Positions 54,594 to 63,263 of a stretch of DNA of 64,000 nucleotides are shown here, one piece after another. Below the pieces are notes generated by a model. It saw only the letters and a list, made by a program, of their open reading frames with translations, ran no database searches and was not told where the DNA came from. Where the stretch lies: positions 78,105-142,104 of the forward strand of contig NZ_SSCL01000012.1 of NCBI RefSeq assembly GCF_005876955.1, written 5' to 3'. The position numbers and the translations under genes are program-made. Source of the DNA: Sinomonas gamaensis (GTDB taxonomy: Bacteria; Actinomycetota; Actinomycetes; Actinomycetales; Micrococcaceae). Position 1 is the first letter of the stretch, and each line of letters opens with the position of its first letter.

Positions 54594-54625
54594 TCCGGAC
54601 GGCGGGAATCAGCTCGCCGTCCGGA
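54594..54625 (-). terminator. Terminator-like hairpin at the end of the integrase
   Basis: TCCGGACGGCG (54594-54604) and CGCCGTCCGGA (54615-54625) make a perfect 11-bp stem with a 10-base loop. It lies 15 bases past the stop of the integrase gene on its downstream side. No T-run on either side. Confidence 0.55.
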
Positions 54626-54639
54626 ATGGACAGGGCAGT

Positions 54640-55853
54640 TCAAGCTCCCGGCGCCAACTGCTCCAGGATCGCGCCGCGCAGGATTGGCTCTGCTGGTTCG
54701 TCCGGGCCGTAGTACTGCCTCGTGATGGCGGGGTCACCGTGGCCAGCCAGCTCGGCGGCGGCGTCCAGGTCGACGGCGCGTGCGATCGCAGTGAGCGCCG
54801 TGGATCGCAGCTTGTGGGGCGTGAACCACTCGAGGTCGACGTCGAGGGCCGCTTGGTCGATTGCTGCCCTGAGGTGATTGCGGATCGTATTCGGGCGCAC
54901 CCATGTCCCGTTTCGAGTGAGGAATACCGAGTCATTCGGATTCAGCGTTGGGGAAGATGCCATACGCCGCGAGAGAACGTCCATCAGGAATCGCGGAGCC
55001 TCGACGGTTCGTTCCTTCCCCTCCCCCGACTTGGTGAACGGCTGGTAGCCGAACCAGCCCGGAATCTTTGTGCCGTCCTTGAGGGTCCTCGCCCGTCTCT
55101 CGATGAGGGTTGCATGAATCCGGACTTGATTGGACTCCCAGTCCACGTCCTCGAATTTCAGGGCGAGAGCTTCCCCGATCCTTAACCCGAGGCCCAGTTG
55201 GCACTCGATGACGTCCGCCAGGTACTCGGACGGCGGACCGAACTTGGAGCTACCGAACTGCTGCTTGGCGCACCGCGAGGAGCTCGTCGGTTCGAAGTGA
55301 TCTCGGCGTAGTCTTCTTCTTCCGGGGTGCCTTGCAGTCTCTGGCTACATTCTGGCGGACGAGGTCATTGGTCACGGCGCGCTGAAGCGCTTGGGACATG
55401 ATGGTCAGCACGTGCTCGGCCTCGGTGTACCTCGTTCCGGCCGAGACCATTCGGTAGAGCTCGTCCTGAAGCCGCCCGGCCGTCGGCTTGTCGATCGACA
55501 GGTCGCCCAGAGCGGGAATGATCCCGACGGATGACCTCGCAGTAGTCGCTCTCGGTCTGTTCCAGGATCCCCTCGACGGCGTCGACTTCCTTAGGCGGCT
55601 TCTGCTCCCACCAGTCCCACACGACCTCTCCGACTGTCGGCGGCTTTTGTGGCTCGGGTTCCCCGAGCAGCTTGGCCAGCCGTACATCGAGCTCGGCGCG
55701 GGCTTCTCCCTTCGTCTTCCCGTAGGCCGACGTCTCCTTCCGACCCTCGGGCGTGCCGTAGTAGGCGCGGGCCCTGTAGCTTCCGTGAGAGTTTTTCTTC
55801 GGGTCGACCCTGATTTCGCCGACCTCGTCGGGTTGAAGCCGGGGGCGCGCCAT
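54640..55853 (-). pseudogene. int: Frameshifted tyrosine-recombinase integrase
   Basis: Three pieces, each in a different frame, give one integrase in order: an N-terminal SAM-like/arm-binding part (55853 to about 55530, MARPRLQPDEVGEIRVDPKK), a core-binding domain (about 55550 to 55250, FLANK: PALGDLSIDKPTAGRLQDELY), and the catalytic domain (from about 55235 to 54640: GLRIGEALAL with Arg, HKLR with His and Arg, GHGD, TRQYYG with Tyr). At least two frameshifts join them, so the protein would not be made. All catalytic residues survive, so loss is recent or the indels are errors. It lies 3' of tRNA-Thr. Confidence 0.8.
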
Positions 55854-56078
55854 CAGGCTGCCACGTTCGATTCACCAGGGCCCACTCCTTGAGCGCTGTC
55901 CACTCGCAGCGCACGCTCCCACATGGGACGCGCTGACAGACCGGACCCGGCCCAGGCAGGCGAGGTTGGCCAGCTTCTTTACCGAGAGCCCGAGGCATTC
56001 GGCCGCCTCCGCTCGGGTCAGGAGGACTTCGGGCAGGTCTTCACGTCGGATGCCGCCGACGTTCGCACTCTTCGTCAT
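55854..56078 (-). pseudogene. Frameshifted excisionase-like HTH protein
   Basis: From ATG 56078 the frame reads LPEVLLTRAEAAECLGLSVK then KLANLACLG, a helix-turn-helix of the excisionase/MerR-like class (HTH_17). The continuation needed for the wing, GPVCQRVPCGS then WTALKEWAL, is in the next frame, and the last residues ESNVAA and TGA in a third; that TGA overlaps the integrase ATG (TGATG). So at least two frameshifts. Excisionase genes sit before integrase in such phage or ICE modules. Confidence 0.6.
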
Positions 56079-56191
56079 GAGGACCATGTGTGCGGAGAAG
56101 CCCCCGGCCTCTCCCCGCTGACGGCGCCTTCGCCTGCTGTCCACCGTTCAAAGTCAGGCCATAAATCAGGTGCCTGCGCCGCCGAGACATG

Positions 56192-56236
56192 AAAAACCCC
56201 TCTCGGATCTGCGTTTCCGCAGGTCAGAGACGGGTT
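56192..56236 (-). terminator. Terminator after tRNA-Thr
   Basis: On the minus strand, downstream of the tRNA, ACCC-TCTC-GA-CTGCG pairs with CGCAG-TC-GAGA-GGGT around a GAAA loop, with three single-base bulges or mismatches, followed by TTTTT (56192-56196 on the plus strand as AAAAA). A long stem plus T-run make this a typical intrinsic terminator of the leftward tRNA transcript. It separates the tRNA from the excisionase remnant. Confidence 0.8.
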
Positions 56237-56240
56237 GTGG

Positions 56241-56314
56241 AGCCCCCTGCCGGATTCGAACCGGCGACCCTCTGTTTACAAGACAGATGCTCTGGCCAAC
56301 TGAGCTAAGGAGGC
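56241..56314 (-). tRNA. tRNA-Thr (anticodon UGU)
   Basis: Seventy-four nucleotides on the minus strand. The acceptor stem GCCTCCT pairs with AGGGGGC (with a G-U-type pair), followed by a U discriminator base. The D-arm has AGCTCAGTTGG, the anticodon loop CTTGTAA with anticodon TGT, and the T-arm has GTTCGAATC. CCA is not encoded. TGT reads ACA threonine codons. Its 3' end faces the integrase remnant, so it is the probable attachment site. Confidence 0.95.
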
Positions 56315-56401
56315 GTGTCGCCAGACGCTGCAGGCGCACCAGACAAGCGTAGCGCCTCCGACCCACGCCCCAGAAACCGAAGAAGCCAACAGCAACGCCA
56401 A

Positions 56402-56433
56402 GCGGCCCGGCCCCGCCAAGGGGACCGGGCCGC
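56402..56433 (-). terminator. Terminator of the DsbA-like gene
   Basis: GCGGCCCGGCCCC and GGGG-A-CCGGGCCGC form a 13-bp stem with one bulged A and loop GCCAA. It is 26 bases past the stop of the leftward DsbA-like gene. No T-run, but the stem is very stable. Confidence 0.65.
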
Positions 56434-56458
56434 CGTCGTCCGTTGCTGCGCGGGAAGG

Positions 56459-57361
56459 CTACGCCTTCGCTCGCGCGTCGAGGTCCGCCTTCAGGAAGTC
56501 CTGGAAGGACTGCTTGGCGGAATCACCGATGCCCCACTGCTTGCCGTCGACGAACGCGGTCGGGGTGCCGGTTACACCGCTCGCAGCAGCGAGCGCGGTC
56601 GTGTATTTGACGAAGGGCCTATAGGTCTTGTCGTCCACGCATTTGGAGATGTCTGCCCCTCGTTTGGAGGCGATGTCCTTGAGCTGCTGGTCTGAGAGGC
56701 CGGCGGAACCCTCGGCGGGCTGCTGGGTGTAGAGGTCATTGAAGAAGTCGGCGTACTTGTCGGGGTAGGCGTTCGCGACGCACGCGGCCGCGGCGGCCGC
56801 CCGGGACGAGTAGTTGGTGGTCGAGCGCGAGTCGAGGAAGCCGATCGGCCTGTATTCGAGCGTGATCTTCCCATCGTTGCGCAGCTGGGTCAGGGTGTCC
56901 CCGTTGGTCTTCTCGAAGTCGCCGCAGACCGGGCAGATGAAGTCGACGTACACCACGACCTTCGCGGGCTGGCCCTTGGGCGCGGCCTCGACGCCCGGCG
57001 CGTTGGCGGCCTGGCTTGCCGTTGGTTGCGCCGTCGGGGTGGGCACGCTCGTCAGGTTGACGTTCGCGGCGGGCGCGGCGGTGACCGCCGTGCCCTTGCC
57101 CAATGTAATGCCGCCGTTGGCGTTCATGTTGGCGGGGCTGGGCCCGCTGTCGGCGATCGGCGCGTTCTGCCGCATGGTCGTCGTGATGACGAGCGCCACA
57201 ATCGCGATCACGGCGACGAGCGCCACAACGACGCCCCAGCGGAGGAGGAGCTTGTTGCGCTTCTCCTTCTTCAGCTGCGCCTCTCGGATCTGGCGGGCCT
57301 TCTCGCGGGCTGCGGCGGTGCGCTCAGCCCTGGTGGGGCGTGGTTGGTTGGAGGGGCTCAT
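56459..57361 (-). CDS. Membrane-anchored DsbA-like thiol oxidoreductase
   Basis: A 300-residue protein: a basic, coiled-coil-like cytoplasmic start (1-38), one membrane helix (about 40-60), an Ala/Pro/Thr-rich linker (65-130), then a thioredoxin-fold DsbA-like domain. The redox motif is Cys143-Pro-Val-Cys146 in VDFICPVCGDFEK; a late GVTGTPTAF holds the cis-Pro that follows the active site. It most likely forms or shuffles disulfide bonds outside the membrane, as MdbA-type proteins do in actinobacteria. ATG 57361 follows AGGA. Confidence 0.85.
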   Translation of the reverse strand: MSPSNQPRPTRAERTAAAREKARQIREAQLKKEKRNKLLLRWGVVVALVAVIAIVALVITTTMRQNAPIADSGPSPANMNANGGITLGKGTAVTAAPAANVNLTSVPTPTAQPTASQAANAPGVEAAPKGQPAKVVVYVDFICPVCGDFEKTNGDTLTQLRNDGKITLEYRPIGFLDSRSTTNYSSRAAAAAACVANAYPDKYADFFNDLYTQQPAEGSAGLSDQQLKDIASKRGADISKCVDDKTYRPFVKYTTALAAASGVTGTPTAFVDGKQWGIGDSAKQSFQDFLKADLDARAKA

Positions 57362-57559
57362 CGTTCCTCGTGTCAGTTTCGCGGCGCGCGGGACTGCACG
57401 CCGATCGCGGAGACGGGGACAGTGTATGCCAGCAGGCTTCCACTCCCCCGTCAAAGGTCTCCATTTCGCGCAACGTCCGGGCGGCGGTGCAGGTTCCTTT
57501 ACCCGCCTGTGACCGCTATCGCAAGGGCCGCGGGTAGGGTTGTGAGGAGATTCCAGCGA

Positions 57560-59032
57560 ATGCGAGGTAGCGCGAGAGTGGCTCAGGACACTGAACGGAC
57601 AGCACCAGACACAACGGCAAAAGAGGGCAGTGCGACGGGATCCTATGACTTCCTGGTGGTCGCCAACCGCCTCCCGGTCGACAGGGCCGGGGACGGCTCG
57701 GAGGACGGATGGAAGAGATCGCCCGGCGGCTTGGTGACGGCGCTCGCCCCGATCATGGAGAAGTCCGACGGCGCGTGGATCGGCTGGGTGGGCTCTCCCG
57801 ACGAAGAGGTCGAGCCCTTTGAGCATGACGGCATGGCCCTCATCCCGGTGGCCCTCTCGGCCGGCGAAGTAGAGCTGTACTACGAGGGCTTCTCCAACTC
57901 GACCCTGTGGCCCCTTTACCACGACGTCATCGCTCCCCCGGAGTTCCACCGCACTTGGTGGGACGCGTACCGGCGGATCAACGAACGCTTCGCCCTCGCG
58001 GTGCTCGCCAGGGCGGCCGACAAGGCGACCGTGTGGGTGCAGGACTATCAGCTCCAGCTCGTCCCGGCGATCCTGCGCGCCAGGCGCCCGGACCTCCGGA
58101 TCGGGTTCTTCAACCACATCCCGTTCCCGCCTCCGGAGATCTTCTCGCAGCTTCCGTGGCGCCGTCAGGTCCTGGAGGGCTTGCTGGGCGCGGATCTCGT
58201 GGGCTTCCAGCGCCCAAACGACGCGGTGAACTTCGGCCGGTGCGCCCGCCGCTACGGCGGCGCGGCCGGCAAGGGCACGCATCTGCTCGTGGGCAAGGGC
58301 GAGCGCTCGGTGCGAGCTGAGGCGTTCCCCATCTCGATCGACACGGACCGGATCTCCAATCTCGCCCAGCGCCCGGACATTCAAGAGCGGGCCCGGCAGA
58401 TCCGCCACGACCTCGGCGACCCGAAGACGATCATGCTCGGCGTGGATCGCCTCGACTACACGAAGGGCATCCGCCACCGGCTCAAGGCCTTCGAAGAGCT
58501 CCTCGTGGACGAGCGCGTGAAGGTCGGCGAGGTCACGCTCGTCCAGGTAGCGAGCCCGAGCCGCGAGCGCGTCGAGCAGTACCGCCTGCTCCGGGAGGAA
58601 GTCGAGGGGACAGTGGGCCGCATCAACGGCGCGTTCGACACCCTCCAGCACACCGCGGTCCGCTATCTGCACCACAACTATCCGGTGGAAGAGATGGTGG
58701 CGCTCTACCTCGCCGCGGACGTCATGCTCGTCACGGCCCTCCGTGACGGCATGAATCTCGTGGCCAAGGAATACGTCGCGGCGCGCTGCGATGGGACGGG
58801 CGTCCTCGTCCTGAGCGAATTCGCAGGGGCGGCCGACCAGCTCAAGCAGGCCCTCCTCATCAATCCGCACGATATAGCGGGCCTCAAGGAGGCGATGGTA
58901 GCGGCCGCGAACATGCCCGCTGGCGCCGCAAGCCGCCGCATGAAGGCGATGCGCCGCCAGATCATCGTCCACAACGTCGAGGAATGGTCTGCCGCCTTCC
59001 TCAACCGGCTCGCAGAGGTGACCCATGGCTAA
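57560..59032 (+). CDS. otsA: Trehalose-6-phosphate synthase
   Basis: About 490 residues of GT20 family. VVANRLPVDR and SPGGLVTAL begin the nucleotide-sugar/G6P-binding region, VWVQDYQLQLVPAILR and FFNHIPFPPPEIF are signature stretches, and EAFPISIDTDRI, GVDRLDYTKGI, DGMNLVAKEYVA, GVLVLSEFAGAA are GT-B motifs. It makes trehalose-6-phosphate from UDP- (or GDP-) glucose and glucose-6-phosphate. Start: ATG 57560 is chosen; GTG 57578 is an alternative. Overlaps otsB by eight bases (ATG 59025). Confidence 0.94.
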   Translation: MRGSARVAQDTERTAPDTTAKEGSATGSYDFLVVANRLPVDRAGDGSEDGWKRSPGGLVTALAPIMEKSDGAWIGWVGSPDEEVEPFEHDGMALIPVALSAGEVELYYEGFSNSTLWPLYHDVIAPPEFHRTWWDAYRRINERFALAVLARAADKATVWVQDYQLQLVPAILRARRPDLRIGFFNHIPFPPPEIFSQLPWRRQVLEGLLGADLVGFQRPNDAVNFGRCARRYGGAAGKGTHLLVGKGERSVRAEAFPISIDTDRISNLAQRPDIQERARQIRHDLGDPKTIMLGVDRLDYTKGIRHRLKAFEELLVDERVKVGEVTLVQVASPSRERVEQYRLLREEVEGTVGRINGAFDTLQHTAVRYLHHNYPVEEMVALYLAADVMLVTALRDGMNLVAKEYVAARCDGTGVLVLSEFAGAADQLKQALLINPHDIAGLKEAMVAAANMPAGAASRRMKAMRRQIIVHNVEEWSAAFLNRLAEVTHG

Positions 59033-59825
59033 GAGCGGCATCCCCGAGAGTCTCCGCAGCGCGCTCGAGCGGCTCGCCGCCGTCGACCGCCTTCTGGTGG
59101 CGCTGGATTTCGACGGCGTCGTCTCCCCCATCGCCGAACGCGCCGAGCAGGCGCGACCGCTGCCCGAGACGGCGGCCGCCGTCGCCGAACTCGCGGGCCT
59201 CCCGCGGACTTGGACGGCTTTCGTCTCGGGACGTTCGCTGGAGAGCCTTGTCGAGGTGGCGTCGCCGGATCGCAGGACGCTCCTGATCGGCAGCCACGGC
59301 GCCGAGGTGAGGCTCGACGGCGAAGAGCGCCCCCTCGCGCTCGACCCCGACCAGCGCCGCGCGCTCGAGGCGCTTCACGCGACGTTCATGGAGGTTTCCT
59401 CGGAGGCCCCGGGAACCTGGGTCGAGGAGAAGCCCGCGGGCCGGGTTCTGCATACGCGCCAGGCCGATACCGAGGTGGGCGCGGCCGCCGTCGTCGCCGC
59501 TCGCGACAAGCTCGCGGCGCGCACCGATGTCTTCCTCAAGGACGGCAAGCAGGTCCTCGAGGGCTCGGTGGTGCACGCCACCAAGGGCGAGGGCCTCGCG
59601 TTCCTGCGGCAGGTCACCGAAGCCGACGCGATCCTCTTCGCGGGCGACGACGTCACCGACGAGGATGGCTTCCTCGCTTTGAAGAACGACGACGTCGGCA
59701 TCAAAGTGGGCGACGGCGACACTGCTGCGGGTCACCGGGTGGGAGCCCCCGAGGACATCGCCGACTCGATGACGCTGCTCGCCCGCCTCCGCCGCGCGCA
59801 TCTCACGTCAAAAATGTCCACGTAA
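59025..59825 (+). CDS. otsB: Trehalose-6-phosphate phosphatase
   Basis: A 266-residue HAD-superfamily phosphatase: LVALDFDGVVSPI has the nucleophile Asp and acid Asp (DFDG), SGR near residue 68, KGEGLAFL for the Lys and GDDVTDEDGF for the Mg-binding Asp pair. It removes phosphate to give trehalose, an osmolyte and stress protectant. The gene is an operon with otsA by overlap. All four HAD motifs are in place. Confidence 0.94.
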   Translation: MAKSGIPESLRSALERLAAVDRLLVALDFDGVVSPIAERAEQARPLPETAAAVAELAGLPRTWTAFVSGRSLESLVEVASPDRRTLLIGSHGAEVRLDGEERPLALDPDQRRALEALHATFMEVSSEAPGTWVEEKPAGRVLHTRQADTEVGAAAVVAARDKLAARTDVFLKDGKQVLEGSVVHATKGEGLAFLRQVTEADAILFAGDDVTDEDGFLALKNDDVGIKVGDGDTAAGHRVGAPEDIADSMTLLARLRRAHLTSKMST

Positions 59826-60024
59826 TTTATGCCACATTTTGGAACACCGTGTGACCTATGCCATACTTCTTGAGGTGAGCCGGCCCACACCGGTTCGGCT
59901 CCCACTGTGTCAGAATCGGCGGTGCCAGCTTGGGCAGCCGACAGCACGGCACACAACTGAACAACATGAACCATTCACTACGGATCGTCCGGCACGTACC
60001 TGCCGGTGAAGGGACACGATTACT

Positions 60025-61104
60025 GTGGCAACAGTGACGTTCGACAACGCTACGCGCCTGTACCCGGGCACCGACAAGCCCGCGGTGGACAAGCTCAACA
60101 TCCAGATCGCGGACGGTGAGTTCCTCGTTCTGGTCGGCCCCTCCGGCTGTGGAAAGTCCACCTCCCTGCGCATGCTGGCCGGCTTGGAGGACGTCAACTC
60201 CGGCCGCATCCTCATCGGCGACCGCGACGTCACGGACGTCCCGCCGAAGGACCGCGACATCGCCATGGTCTTCCAGAACTACGCCCTGTACCCGCACATG
60301 ACGGTTGCGGACAACATGGGCTTCGCCCTCAAGATCGCCGGCGTCTCCAAGGAGGAGCGGGCGCAGCGCGTTCGCGAGGCCGCCAAGCTGCTGGACCTCG
60401 AGCAGTACCTCGACCGCAAGCCGAAGGCCCTCTCCGGTGGTCAGCGTCAGCGCGTCGCGATGGGCCGCGCCATCGTCCGCAACCCGCAGGTCTTCCTCAT
60501 GGACGAGCCGCTCTCGAACCTCGACGCCAAGCTCCGCGTCCAGACCCGCACGCAGATCGCGTCGCTGACCCGCCGCCTCGGCGTTACGACCGTCTACGTG
60601 ACGCACGACCAGGTCGAGGCCATGACCATGGGTGACCGCGTCGCGGTCCTCAAGGACGGTCTCCTCCAGCAGGTCGACACCCCGCGCAACCTCTACGACA
60701 AGCCGCAGAACGTCTTCGTCGCCGGCTTCATCGGCTCGCCCGCCATGAACCTCCTTGAGCTTCCCGAGGTGGACAACGGCGTGCAGTTCGGTGGCACCGT
60801 CTACCCGGTGGCCCGCGACGTCCTCGCCGAGGCCTCTGGCAACACCGTGACGCTCGGTGTCCGTCCCGAGGACCTCGAGTCGGCCCCGCAGGGCGAGGGC
60901 CTCGCCGTTGAGGTTGACGTCGTCGAGGAGCTCGGTGCTGACGCCTACATCTACGGCCACACCAACCTGAACGGCCAGAGCCACGACATCGTGGCCCGCA
61001 CCGATGGTCGCCGTCCTCCGATGAAGGGCGACACCGTCTGGGTCCGCCCGCAGCAGGGTCACGTGCACCTCTTCGACACGAAGTCCGGCGCGCGCCTCGG
61101 CTAA
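60025..61104 (+). CDS. ugpC: Sugar ABC transporter ATPase, UgpC/MsmK/MalK type
   Basis: A 359-residue CUT1-class ATPase: Walker A GPSGCGKST (38-46), Q-loop VFQNYALYP, signature LSGGQRQR (136-143), Walker B VFLMDEP (156-162), then a C-terminal TOBE/MalK regulatory domain (about 240-359). GTG start with weak AGGG upstream. It has no transporter partners next to it. In Gram-positive bacteria such free-standing ATPases serve several sugar permeases, so it may power the ATPase-less operon at 27866-30933. A terminator follows it. Confidence 0.9.
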   Translation: MATVTFDNATRLYPGTDKPAVDKLNIQIADGEFLVLVGPSGCGKSTSLRMLAGLEDVNSGRILIGDRDVTDVPPKDRDIAMVFQNYALYPHMTVADNMGFALKIAGVSKEERAQRVREAAKLLDLEQYLDRKPKALSGGQRQRVAMGRAIVRNPQVFLMDEPLSNLDAKLRVQTRTQIASLTRRLGVTTVYVTHDQVEAMTMGDRVAVLKDGLLQQVDTPRNLYDKPQNVFVAGFIGSPAMNLLELPEVDNGVQFGGTVYPVARDVLAEASGNTVTLGVRPEDLESAPQGEGLAVEVDVVEELGADAYIYGHTNLNGQSHDIVARTDGRRPPMKGDTVWVRPQQGHVHLFDTKSGARLG

Positions 61105-61120
61105 TCTGATCGGGACACAA

Positions 61121-61160
61121 GGCTGTGCCCGCCGGAACTCCGGCGGGCACAGCCGTTTCT
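61121..61160 (+). terminator. Strong terminator after the UgpC-type gene
   Basis: GGCTGTGCCCGCCGG and CCGGCGGGCACAGCC form a perfect 15-bp stem with loop AACT, then GTTTCT. It is a typical intrinsic terminator, 17 bases past the stop. Confidence 0.88.
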
Positions 61161-61176
61161 ACGGGAATGAGCTTCG

Positions 61177-62622
61177 ATGAACGGCGCCAAATGGCAGGAC
61201 GAGCCGACCGACTACGAGATGCTGGGCAAGCTTCCCCGCAAAGAACCGCTTCCGGAGCCCCCACCGCAGAATGTCATGGGGTCGCTGAGCATCACGGCGG
61301 CGGCCGCTGACCCGGAGCTCTTGGACCTCCCCTGGCACATCGCACTTGAGCAGTGGCCGGAGGAGTACCTCGCTGCCCTCCCGCGCGGCATTTCGCGCCA
61401 CATCGTGCGCTTCGCGAAGCTCGGCGGTTCGGTCATCGCCGTCAAGGAGACGGGCGAGCATATTGCCCGTCACGAGTACCACATGCTGCGCCGCCTCCAG
61501 CGGCTCGATGTCCCCTGCGTGGAGCCGGTTGCCGTCATCCGGGACCGGCAGACGCCGGACGGCAAGCCGCTCGACCCCGTCCTCGTGACGCGGCACCTCA
61601 AGTTCTCACTGCCGTACCGCGCCCTGTTCTCGCAGATGCTGCGCAAGGACACCCTCACGCGCCTCATCGACGCTCAGGCCCTCCTGCTCGTGCGCCTGCA
61701 CCTCATCGGCTTCTACTGGGGCGACGTCTCGCTGTCCAACACGCTGTTCCGCCGTGACGCCGGCGCGTTCGCCGCCTACCTCGTCGATGCCGAGACCGGA
61801 GAGCTGTACCCGGACCTGTCCACGGGCCAGCGCGAGTATGACCTTGAGATCGCCCGCGTGAACATTGCCGGCGAACTTATGGACCTCCTCGACGGTGGGC
61901 TCATCGACGCCGAAGTGGACCCGGTGGCCACCAGTGAGCGCATCATGGACTCCTACCGGAACCTCTGGGCTGAGCTCACCGAGAAGGAATCCTTCGAACT
62001 CGGAGAGCGGTGGCGCGTGAGTGCCCGCATCCGGCGACTGAACGAGCTCGGGTTCGACGTCGAGGAATACGCGATCAAGACCACCCCCGACGGCTCAACC
62101 ATCCAGCTCCAGCCCAAGGTGGTCGACGCCGGCCATCACCAGAGGCGTCTTCTCCGCCTTACGGGTTTGGATGCGCAGGAGAACCAGGCCCGGCGGCTGC
62201 TCAACGATATGGACTCGTTCCGGGCGGACAACTTCCCCGATCAGGACGAGGAGATCGCCGCCCACGCGTGGGTGAGCCAGGTCTTCGAACCGATCGTCCG
62301 CGCCATCCCGCGAGAACTGTCCGGAAAGCTCGAACCGGCCGAGGTGGTGCATCAAGTCCTCGAGCACCGGTGGTACATGTCGGAGAAGCTTGACCGTCAC
62401 GTTCCGCTCGCCGAAACGCTGCAGTCGTACATCGACACCGTGCTGCGGCACCGGCGCGACGAAGCGGCGATCATGCTCAACCCGGACACCCAGACGCTCA
62501 AGCTCATCGAGGCTGACGCCGCACGCGAGGACGACGACTTCGACGACGAGCTCGCCAACGATGACGAAGCGGCCGACGATGACCAACTGGCGGGCCCCGA
62601 GGCTACCCCACGTGCTCGTTGA
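61177..62622 (+). CDS. DUF4032 protein with kinase-like fold
   Basis: A 481-residue protein typical of actinobacteria. The N-terminal part has VRFAKLGGSVIAVKETGEHIARHEYHML, resembling the Lys/Glu pair of a kinase N-lobe, and YWGDVSLSNTLF with VDAETGE, resembling the HxD/DFG catalytic loop of Kdo/lipopolysaccharide kinase-type folds. The DUF4032 domain follows (about 220-380). The C-terminus is Asp/Glu-rich. Substrate unknown. ATG 61177 lies just past the terminator, so it has its own promoter or reads through. Confidence 0.83.
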   Translation: MNGAKWQDEPTDYEMLGKLPRKEPLPEPPPQNVMGSLSITAAAADPELLDLPWHIALEQWPEEYLAALPRGISRHIVRFAKLGGSVIAVKETGEHIARHEYHMLRRLQRLDVPCVEPVAVIRDRQTPDGKPLDPVLVTRHLKFSLPYRALFSQMLRKDTLTRLIDAQALLLVRLHLIGFYWGDVSLSNTLFRRDAGAFAAYLVDAETGELYPDLSTGQREYDLEIARVNIAGELMDLLDGGLIDAEVDPVATSERIMDSYRNLWAELTEKESFELGERWRVSARIRRLNELGFDVEEYAIKTTPDGSTIQLQPKVVDAGHHQRRLLRLTGLDAQENQARRLLNDMDSFRADNFPDQDEEIAAHAWVSQVFEPIVRAIPRELSGKLEPAEVVHQVLEHRWYMSEKLDRHVPLAETLQSYIDTVLRHRRDEAAIMLNPDTQTLKLIEADAAREDDDFDDELANDDEAADDDQLAGPEATPRAR

Positions 62623-63235
62623 GCCACTCAACGAGCGGTCGGAGCTCGGTCCAGTGGGCCCGAATCCGATCCAGGGCCTCGGGCGTATCGAGCCATTCGG
62701 GCGCTCCTAGCACCTTGCCCGCCGTCAGCGACTTGTGTTTGAGGAGCTCAGCGCGGGGATGGTCCGCCTCGAACTCCCTGGGGACGCGCTGCGTCCGTTC
62801 GCCCTCGATCGAGTAGCCGGCGCCCCGTAGCGCCTCGACGATCCGCTCCAGTTCCTCCCCTGAGGCTGGGGCATCGATCGCCGACCGCAGACGAGCGGTC
62901 TTCGGAGGGGTTGCCATGTGGCATCCTCCGCCGACAGCGATCCCCGTCGCATCGAGGTGCAGGTAGTAGCCGGTCCCTTCCGACGTCGCGGCATATCCGC
63001 CTTGGGCCGTCTTGTAGGGCGACTTGTCTTTGCTGAAGCGGATGTCGCGGTTCGGCCGGAAGGCCTTCCCTTCACCGAATTCGCCCGAGAGCTCGTCGAG
63101 CAGAGCCAGCATCGGGCCGCGGATGGCGCGCTCGTAGACGTCCTTGTGGTCGAGCCACCACTCCCGCGTGTTGTTCTCCTCGAGTTCGGCGTAGAAGGCC
63201 AGGCTCTCAGAAGGAAATCCCTCGAATGCACTCAT
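62603..63235 (-). CDS. DUF2461 family protein
   Basis: A 210-residue DUF2461 protein: FYAELEENNTREWWLDHKDVYE at the N-terminus, FRPNRDIRFSKDKSPYKTA (a conserved block), GYYLHLDATG, and a C-terminal EWLNEHVG. Function is unknown. The end overlaps the DUF4032 gene by 20 bases, convergent. ATG 63235 is chosen; the longer frame has no homology-like features. Confidence 0.88.
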   Translation of the reverse strand: MSAFEGFPSESLAFYAELEENNTREWWLDHKDVYERAIRGPMLALLDELSGEFGEGKAFRPNRDIRFSKDKSPYKTAQGGYAATSEGTGYYLHLDATGIAVGGGCHMATPPKTARLRSAIDAPASGEELERIVEALRGAGYSIEGERTQRVPREFEADHPRAELLKHKSLTAGKVLGAPEWLDTPEALDRIRAHWTELRPLVEWLNEHVG

Positions 63236-63263
63236 GCGAGCATCTTCGCCGTCTCCTCCCAAG

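Noticed and set aside
56241..56314. Duplicated tRNA-Thr 3' end marking the far attachment site
   Set aside because: I looked for the GGATTCGAACCGGCGACC type core elsewhere in the window and did not find it; a proper search is needed.
57362..59131. Extension of the minus-strand frame from the DsbA-like gene to 890 codons
   Set aside because: The DsbA-like gene starts at 57361 with its own AGGA; upstream the frame is antisense to otsA.
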